Source: Caryophanales bacterium (lineage in GTDB: Bacteria; Bacillota_I; Bacilli_A; RFN20; JAISJY01). From it: DNA of 8,885 bases. Under the pieces are notes generated by a model. It did not search any database, was not told the DNA's origin, and saw only the letters and a program-made list of their open reading frames with translations. Positions 1-5,251 of this stretch are shown piece after piece. The position numbers and the translations under genes were made by a program. The DNA lies in assembly GCA_031261365.1 (NCBI GenBank), contig JAISJY010000011.1, positions 1-8,885 on the forward strand, written 5' to 3'. Each line of letters begins with the position of its first letter. Positions within the stretch are counted from its first letter, which is position 1.

Positions 1-469
1 TGATGATTTTGAACCTTTATATAATATTGCTAAAGAATCATTTGTCGAAGAAATAGAAACTGAAGATTTAGGTCTATGTCCAAAATGTTCAAGTCCTTTA
101 ATTAAGAAAAACGGCAAATATGGACCTTTCATCGCGTGTTCTAATTTCCCTAAATGTAAATACATTGTTCCTAGTGAAAGACCTCCTCTTGTCATACCTG
201 AAAACGCTCCTCTCTGCCCTCAATGTCATAAAGGACACATCATTGTTAAAAAAGGTCCTAGAAATACTTTTAAAGCGTGTAGTAATTACCCCGAATGTAA
301 ATATATAGTTCCAAGTAATAAAGCTAAATTAGTAATTCCTGAAAATGCTCCTCTTTGTCCTACTTGTAAAACCGGACATCTCATTAAAAGAACAGTCAAA
401 GGGTCTTCCTTTATGGCATGTTCTAATTTCCCTAAATGTAAACATAAAGAAAAAATAAAAGAAGTCTAA
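1..469 (+). CDS. topA: DNA topoisomerase I, C-terminal zinc-finger part (5' end outside window)
   Basis: This is the last 155 codons (reading frame from base 2) of a type IA topoisomerase, the cytoplasmic enzyme that relaxes negatively supercoiled DNA through a tyrosine-linked single-strand break. The catalytic core lies outside the window. What is visible is three tandem C4 zinc fingers of the topoisomerase type, each with CPxC followed by AC-S-N-[FY]-P-x-C. Counting visible residues, the ligands are C26/C29/C46/C52, C72/C75/C93/C99 and C119/C122/C140/C146. The linkers between fingers are themselves similar (YIVPS, then LVIPENAPLCP in two of them), so the fingers arose by duplication. In the family these fingers contact single-stranded DNA and can bind RNA polymerase. 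The tail is short and basic (KHKEKIKEV). The stop is TAA, 20 bases before the next gene. Assignment rests on the finger pattern plus the trmFO-xerC neighbourhood. Confidence 0.93.
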   Translation, partial: DDFEPLYNIAKESFVEEIETEDLGLCPKCSSPLIKKNGKYGPFIACSNFPKCKYIVPSERPPLVIPENAPLCPQCHKGHIIVKKGPRNTFKACSNYPECKYIVPSNKAKLVIPENAPLCPTCKTGHLIKRTVKGSSFMACSNFPKCKHKEKIKEV

Positions 470-489
470 TTTTAAAGTATAATAATAAT

Positions 490-855
490 GTGAAAGATTA
501 TACTCAATTTGAATTAAATGCTGAAATCACAAGTGTTCTTAAAAAAGCCAAAGCCTTTGCCAAGTTTGTTATTTTACTTTACCAAACTAATAAAAACGAA
601 ATAGAAATACCTTTAATGACCCTTGAAAAACTATTAGATAGTAAAATAAATAATTTCTTTTCCACGCCTTTAGATTATAACAATGTTATTTTTTCAGGCA
701 GTACTAATATTTTTGAAAGTTTTAATCTCTTACTCAAAGAGTTTCAAAGCAATATCTTTTCTATAAATAATGGTTATGAATTAATTTCTAATGATAATTA
801 CTTATATATATTTAAAAGAAAAGAAACTAAGGAAGATATTTCTTTCTTTATTTAA
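490..855 (+). CDS. Unrecognised 121-residue protein between topA and trmFO
   Basis: I do not recognise this protein. It is 121 residues, mixed in charge and rich in Lys, Asn, Phe and Ile. It has no signal peptide, cysteine pair or clear membrane segment; residues 20-32 are hydrophobic but carry lysines nearby, and read more like an amphipathic helix. The start is GTG at 490: the frame is open only from 448, and no ATG or TTG start is available in that stretch. An ATG at 488 overlaps it but is followed at once by TGA. No Shine-Dalgarno sequence is visible upstream; a TATAAT at 478-483 sits where a leaderless transcript would need its -10 box. The stop TAA overlaps the trmFO ATG by one base (TAATG), which argues that it is really translated and coupled to trmFO. 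A role linked to tRNA modification or topology would be guesswork. Confidence 0.72.
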   Translation: MKDYTQFELNAEITSVLKKAKAFAKFVILLYQTNKNEIEIPLMTLEKLLDSKINNFFSTPLDYNNVIFSGSTNIFESFNLLLKEFQSNIFSINNGYELISNDNYLYIFKRKETKEDISFFI

Positions 856-2117
856 TGGAAATTAAAATTATAGGTGCCGGTTTAGCAGGTTGTGAAGCCG
901 CCTATTATCTCAGTAAATATCAAAAAGTTAAACTTTATGAAATGAAGCCCCTTTTAAAATCACCTGCTCATAAAACAGATTTATTTGCCGAATTAGTTTG
1001 TTCTAACTCTTTTAAAAACACCCTTTTAACAAGTGCTTCTGGTTTATTAAAAGCCGAAATGCAACTCTTAAATAGTTTAATAATGAAAGCTGCTTACTAT
1101 GCTCAAGTACCCTCTGGAGATGCTTTAAGTGTTGATAGAGAAATCTTTTCAGCTTATATTACTCAAGAAATCAAAAACAATAAAAATATTGAAATAATAA
1201 ATCAAGAAGTCATTAATATTTCAAGTGAGGACATTACTATCATTGCCACAGGTCCTTTAACTAGTGATAATTTAAGTAAAAGTATTAATAAATTATTAGG
1301 TGATAGTTTATATTTCTATGATGCTGCCGCTCCTATTATTCATATAAATGGGATAGACTTAAATAAATGTTATTACAAATCAAGATATGACCATAGCCCT
1401 GCTGATTATCTTAATTGCCCTTTTAATAAAGAAGAGTTCTTTAACTTTTATAAAGAATTAATCAAAGCTCAAAGAGTACCCTTAAAAACTTTTGAAAAAG
1501 AAATAAACTATGAAGGTTGTTTACCCATTGAAGTTATAGCTAAAAGAGGATTTAAAACTTTAACCTTTGGTCCAATGAAGCCGGTCGGTTTAGATAATGG
1601 AGATAAGCCCTATGCTGTTGTTCAATTAAGACAAGACAACATTGGAAAAGACCTTTTTAATATGGTAGGTTTTCAAACCAATTTAACTTACACTGAACAA
1701 AAAAGAGTCTTCTCTTTAATACCCGGTTTAAAAGATATTCAAATAGTTAGATATGGCTTAATGCACCGAAATACTTATATTAAATCACCTTTATATTTAA
1801 CCCAACATTTAAATCTAAAAAGTAATCCTTTAATTTTCTTCGCGGGTCAAATAGTTGGAGTTGAAGGTTATTTAGAAAGTGCCTCTATGGGTATAATCGC
1901 GGGTATCAATGCCTTAAAACTCTTACAAAAGAAAGAACTAATAGACTTTCCTAATAATACTATTATCGGTAGTTTATTATTTTATATTTCTAATTCCTCG
2001 ATGAAAACTTTCTCTCCTATGGGAGCTAATTATGGCATATTACAAACTAATACTAAAGATAAACAATTAATAAGTGAAGAATCACTAGCAAGTATTCAAT
2101 TATGGAAGAATATTTAG
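855..2117 (+). CDS. trmFO: Folate/FAD-dependent tRNA (uracil-54-C5)-methyltransferase TrmFO
   Basis: This cytoplasmic flavoprotein makes ribothymidine (m5U54) in the tRNA T-loop, using methylene-tetrahydrofolate as carbon donor and reduced FAD. The 420 residues match the usual family length of about 435. The N terminus has the FAD-binding Rossmann motif GAGLAGCEAA (7-16). C49 in ELVCSNSFKN and C222 in EGCLPIE correspond to the two conserved functional cysteines (C53 and C226 in Bacillus subtilis). Further family signatures are FGPMKPVGL (238-246), VVQLRQDN (255-262), MVGFQTNL (270-277), MHRNTYI (303-309) and FAGQIVGVEGYLESASMG (329-346). The ATG at 855 overlaps the previous stop by one base and no good Shine-Dalgarno is nearby, so initiation is probably coupled. 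The end overlaps xerC by 16 bases. In Mollicutes a TrmFO relative (RlmFO) methylates 23S rRNA U1939 instead, so the RNA target is not certain. Confidence 0.95.
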   Translation: MEIKIIGAGLAGCEAAYYLSKYQKVKLYEMKPLLKSPAHKTDLFAELVCSNSFKNTLLTSASGLLKAEMQLLNSLIMKAAYYAQVPSGDALSVDREIFSAYITQEIKNNKNIEIINQEVINISSEDITIIATGPLTSDNLSKSINKLLGDSLYFYDAAAPIIHINGIDLNKCYYKSRYDHSPADYLNCPFNKEEFFNFYKELIKAQRVPLKTFEKEINYEGCLPIEVIAKRGFKTLTFGPMKPVGLDNGDKPYAVVQLRQDNIGKDLFNMVGFQTNLTYTEQKRVFSLIPGLKDIQIVRYGLMHRNTYIKSPLYLTQHLNLKSNPLIFFAGQIVGVEGYLESASMGIIAGINALKLLQKKELIDFPNNTIIGSLLFYISNSSMKTFSPMGANYGILQTNTKDKQLISEESLASIQLWKNI

Positions 2118-2971
2118 ATTTATTTATTAAATATTTAAGTAGTGAAAAAGGTTATTCTACTAATACTGTTTCTAGTTATTTATTAGACCTTAAACAATTT
2201 AAAAATGAAATAAATAAAGATTTACTCTTAGTTACTAGTGAAGATGTTGATTACTTTTTATACTCTTTAAAAGATGTTTCTCAAAGAACACAAGCTCGGA
2301 AAATATCAAGTCTAAAATCTTTTTATTCTTTTTTATTTAAATTAAAATATCTTCCAACTAATCCACTTTTCTCTTTTACTAATCCTAAATATAAAAAGAA
2401 ACTACCTGACTACTTATTTAAAAAACAATTACTAGAACTATTAACTTATAAAGAAGGAACAAATGACTTCTTACAAATTAGAAATAAATTAATCATTTTA
2501 CTATTTATTGATTCAGGTTTAAGAGTTTCAGAATTAAGTAATTTAAAAATAAAGAATATTGATATCCAAGAAAACACCTTAACTATTTTAGGTAAAGGAG
2601 ATAAACTAAGATATACCTTTTTTACCGATAATACCAAAAATCAATTATTACAATACCTAGAAATTAGAAAAACTATTGTTAATAAAAATGATTTTGTAAT
2701 TATAAATTATAAAGGTCAAAAAATCTCAGCAAGGGGTATTCAAAAAATGTTAAAAAATGTCGGTTCTAATTTAGAAATCGCTATTCACCCCCATATGCTA
2801 CGGCATACCTTTGCCACTATCTTATTAGATGAAGGTGGTGATTTAGGTTTAGTCCAAGCTATTCTCGGTCATACTAGTCTTTCTACAACTCAAATATATA
2901 CTCATATTTCTAATGTTGATTTACAAAAGAAATATCAAAATAATCATCCTCACAGTAAAAAAAAGAATTAA
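2102..2971 (+). CDS. xerC: Tyrosine recombinase of the XerC/XerD family
   Basis: This 289-residue protein is a site-specific recombinase of the type that resolves chromosome dimers at dif. Residues 1-90 form the SAM-like core-binding domain (YLSSEKGYSTNTVSSYLLDL), which fixes the ATG start at 2102. The catalytic domain contains the full active site: R141 (DSGLRVSELSNL), K165 (LGKGDKLR), H231 and R234 (HPHMLRHTFAT), H257 (LGHTSLSTT) and the nucleophile Y266 (TQIYTHIS). Length equals that of ordinary XerC/XerD (about 295-300), so it is not an integrase with an added arm-binding domain. The position directly after topA and trmFO matches the Bacillota xerC/codV locus, which is why I prefer XerC over XerD, but the sequence alone does not separate the two. 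It overlaps trmFO by 16 bases and is probably translated by coupling. Its TAA overlaps the stop of the convergent aminopeptidase gene. Confidence 0.93.
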   Translation: MEEYLDLFIKYLSSEKGYSTNTVSSYLLDLKQFKNEINKDLLLVTSEDVDYFLYSLKDVSQRTQARKISSLKSFYSFLFKLKYLPTNPLFSFTNPKYKKKLPDYLFKKQLLELLTYKEGTNDFLQIRNKLIILLFIDSGLRVSELSNLKIKNIDIQENTLTILGKGDKLRYTFFTDNTKNQLLQYLEIRKTIVNKNDFVIINYKGQKISARGIQKMLKNVGSNLEIAIHPHMLRHTFATILLDEGGDLGLVQAILGHTSLSTTQIYTHISNVDLQKKYQNNHPHSKKKN

Positions 2972-4191
2972 GCCCAATCTCCATTAATAAAAATATTAAC
3001 CTGACTACCATCTTTTTTATAACCAACTATTTTGGTATCAGAAGCACCAATCATAAAATCAACATGATTAATAGAAGCATTTGCTCCTAATTTACTTAAT
3101 CCGTCTTGACTTAATTTCTCTCCATTGACCACATTAGTCGGATAAGCTCTTCCTAAAGCAAGATGACAAGAAGCATTTTCATCAAATAAAGTTTGATAGA
3201 ATAATATTTTAGACTCACTAATTGGAGAATGATAAGGCACTAAAGCTATCTCACCAATTCTTTTACTGCCCTCATCTGAATCTAATAAAGCTTTCAAGGA
3301 TGCTTCATTAACTCGAGCTTGATATTTAACCACAACTCCTTCTTTAAAAGTTAAACTAAAATCTTCAATTAATTGTCCTTGATAAGATAAAGGTTTAGTA
3401 GAATAAACAATACCACTTGTTTTTAAACTATGAGGCATTGTAAAACACTCTTCAGTTGGAATATTAGGATTAAATAAAACTCCTTTTGGTGTCTTTTCTT
3501 GCCCACCGATCCAAATATGAGTATCGGCTAAATAAACTTTTAAATCTGTTCCATTAGAAGAAGTAATATGTAAATACTGCAAACCTAAATCATTTAACCA
3601 TTGACTTCTCTTTAATAAATTATTATTATGTTCCTTCCAATTTGCTAAAGGATTACCACTCATTCTAGAAGTCATTAAAATAGCATCTTGCAAAGCTTTA
3701 TAAGCTTGTTTATTATTCAAATTAGGAAATACTTTATTAGCCCACTCTTGATTAGGGTAGGCAGCAATAGTCCATTGATTTACTGACTTCATCGCATTAT
3801 CTCGATATTTAGCAATTATAGGTTGCAAAGCTTTCATAACTGCTGTTTGTTTATTAGGGTCAATACCGTTTAAAGCAGATGGATTACTTGAAGAAATATT
3901 AACAACTGCATAACTTTGTTCAGTAATATAATCATATCTCTGTTTTACATATTCAGGAATACTTGTTAAAATCTCCTCAGATTCATTTAAATAACTCTGT
4001 CTAGTTACTCTAATATCACTCCAAAGAACTAAAACTGTTTTAGCCCCTGCTAAATAACCTTGCTCCACTACTGCATCAACTAAAGGATAACTCTCCACAG
4101 GAGCATTAACTACTAATAATTGCCCCTTTTTTAAATTAACACCCATCTTAATAATCAACTTTGCATACTTTTTTAATACTGTTTCTTTCAT
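2968..4191 (-). CDS. pepS: M29-family metallo-aminopeptidase (AmpS/PepS type)
   Basis: This cytoplasmic zinc/cobalt-type aminopeptidase removes N-terminal residues from peptides. It has 407 residues, normal for family M29 (about 410). The C-terminal half carries the family metal-site pattern: E247/E248 in PTEECFTMPHS, E314 in IGEIALVPYHSP, H343 in the hallmark TLFDENASCHLALG, Y350, and H376 and D378 in NHVDFMIG. No signal peptide is present. The ATG at 4191 is preceded by a good Shine-Dalgarno, AGAGGT, five bases upstream. It follows the LacI-type gene by 40 bp on the same strand, so it may be the last gene of that operon, although peptide trimming has no obvious link to polysaccharide breakdown. 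Its TAA lies inside the four bases shared with the xerC stop. The gene symbol is by family resemblance; ampS would be equally valid. Confidence 0.93.
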   Translation of the reverse strand: MKETVLKKYAKLIIKMGVNLKKGQLLVVNAPVESYPLVDAVVEQGYLAGAKTVLVLWSDIRVTRQSYLNESEEILTSIPEYVKQRYDYITEQSYAVVNISSSNPSALNGIDPNKQTAVMKALQPIIAKYRDNAMKSVNQWTIAAYPNQEWANKVFPNLNNKQAYKALQDAILMTSRMSGNPLANWKEHNNNLLKRSQWLNDLGLQYLHITSSNGTDLKVYLADTHIWIGGQEKTPKGVLFNPNIPTEECFTMPHSLKTSGIVYSTKPLSYQGQLIEDFSLTFKEGVVVKYQARVNEASLKALLDSDEGSKRIGEIALVPYHSPISESKILFYQTLFDENASCHLALGRAYPTNVVNGEKLSQDGLSKLGANASINHVDFMIGASDTKIVGYKKDGSQVNIFINGDWA

Positions 4192-4196
4192 TTTGT

Positions 4197-4202
4197 ACCT
4201 CT
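4197..4202 (-). promoter_or_regulatory. Shine-Dalgarno of the M29 aminopeptidase gene
   Basis: On the minus strand the sequence reads AGAGGT, then five bases (ACAAA), then ATG. It supports the start at 4191 and shows that the gene can be initiated independently of translation of the upstream repressor gene. Confidence 0.75.
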
Positions 4203-4231
4203 ATATTATTATACTCAAAAAAACAAGAAGA

Positions 4232-5251
4232 TTATTTTATTTTTCTAATTGAGTCTCTAATAGTTAAAGAAGGTTCTATCGGTATCGGAATATAATCTTT
4301 TTCATCTATCTTACTAATAACAATATTAACTAATTCATTAGCGATTTTTGATTTATCTCTGCTTATAGAAGACAAAGGTAGAATTGCTAAATAACTAAAA
4401 TCTAAATCATCATAACCAATAATAGAATAATCATTAGGCACTAATTTACCTCTCAAATAACTTTCTTTAATAAAGGTATAACCCATAGTATCACTCAAAG
4501 CAAAAACACCTGTAAAATCTTTTCTAAAAATAACATCAATTAATTCCCGAACTTTATGACTTGAATAATTACCATAAACAACTAAATCTTCATTAAAAGG
4601 AATGTTATTATCTTTTAAAGCCTTTTTATAACCCTCTAATCTATTATTAGAAGAGGTAGAAGAAATAGGACCTGCAATAACTAATATTCTCCTATGTCCA
4701 TTTTGTAAAAGATAATTGGTTGCTAAATAGCCCCCTTTAATATCATCTATAGGAATAAACTTATTCTCATTATGTAATAATTCTCTATCAAAGATAATAT
4801 ATTTAATTGGTAAATTATGTAATAATTCATTGACATATTTATTATTTTCCAATAAATTAGCCTCTCGAGAAGGTACATAAATTAAAAAATCAACATTCTT
4901 ATTTACAAAATTATTAATAAGATAAATATCATTTTCAAACTTATCTCCCGAATCAGAAATAAACAAACTATACTTATGCTTTCTAAAAGTTTCTTCTATT
5001 TCTTTAATAACTTGAACAAAAAAACTATTTGTAATATTTGGAACAATAATCCCAATAGTATTAGTCCTCTTTGTAATCATAGAAGACGCAATAGAATTAG
5101 GAATATATTTTAATTTTTTAGCCGATTCTTCAATTCTTTTAATGGTTTCAGCTGAAATATTATCACTTTTACCATTTAATGCCTTAGAAACGGCAGTTAT
5201 AGAAACTCCAGCATCTAAAGCAACTTCTCTAATCGTGATTCTCTTAGTCAT
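4232..5251 (-). CDS. LacI/GalR-family transcriptional repressor
   Basis: This is a sugar-responsive DNA-binding repressor of 339 residues, typical for the family. The ATG at 5251 is chosen because the helix-turn-helix follows in the canonical place: MTKRITIREVALDAGVS (1-17), then ITAVSKALNG (18-27). Starts further upstream add up to 23 residues that are only the GH16 gene read in another frame. The hinge segment is YIPNSIASSM (49-58), with Met where most members have the Leu that intercalates into the operator. The periplasmic-binding-protein-like effector domain follows: PNITNSFF (71-78), FDRE (154-157), GYLATNYLLQNGHRRI (174-189), NNRLEGY (202-208), SDTMGY (253-258) and GYDDLDFSYLAILPLSSISRD (279-299). 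The start lies inside the 3' end of the GH16 gene (8-base overlap), with only a weak Shine-Dalgarno. The context suggests control of the GH16/beta-helix operon. The effector and operator are not visible here; the operon promoter lies outside the window. Confidence 0.92.
   Translation of the reverse strand: MTKRITIREVALDAGVSITAVSKALNGKSDNISAETIKRIEESAKKLKYIPNSIASSMITKRTNTIGIIVPNITNSFFVQVIKEIEETFRKHKYSLFISDSGDKFENDIYLINNFVNKNVDFLIYVPSREANLLENNKYVNELLHNLPIKYIIFDRELLHNENKFIPIDDIKGGYLATNYLLQNGHRRILVIAGPISSTSSNNRLEGYKKALKDNNIPFNEDLVVYGNYSSHKVRELIDVIFRKDFTGVFALSDTMGYTFIKESYLRGKLVPNDYSIIGYDDLDFSYLAILPLSSISRDKSKIANELVNIVISKIDEKDYIPIPIEPSLTIRDSIRKIK

Noticed and set aside
120..308. Open frame of 62 codons on the plus strand within topA
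   Set aside because: It is out of frame with the zinc-finger reading frame, which is clearly the coding one.
829..835. AAGGAAG as Shine-Dalgarno for trmFO
   Set aside because: It lies about 19 bases before the ATG, too far; coupling through the TAATG overlap explains initiation better.
4208..4213. TATAAT on the minus strand as promoter of the aminopeptidase gene
   Set aside because: No -35 element at a suitable distance, and the transcript would begin almost at the Shine-Dalgarno. Such hexamers are frequent by chance in this base composition.
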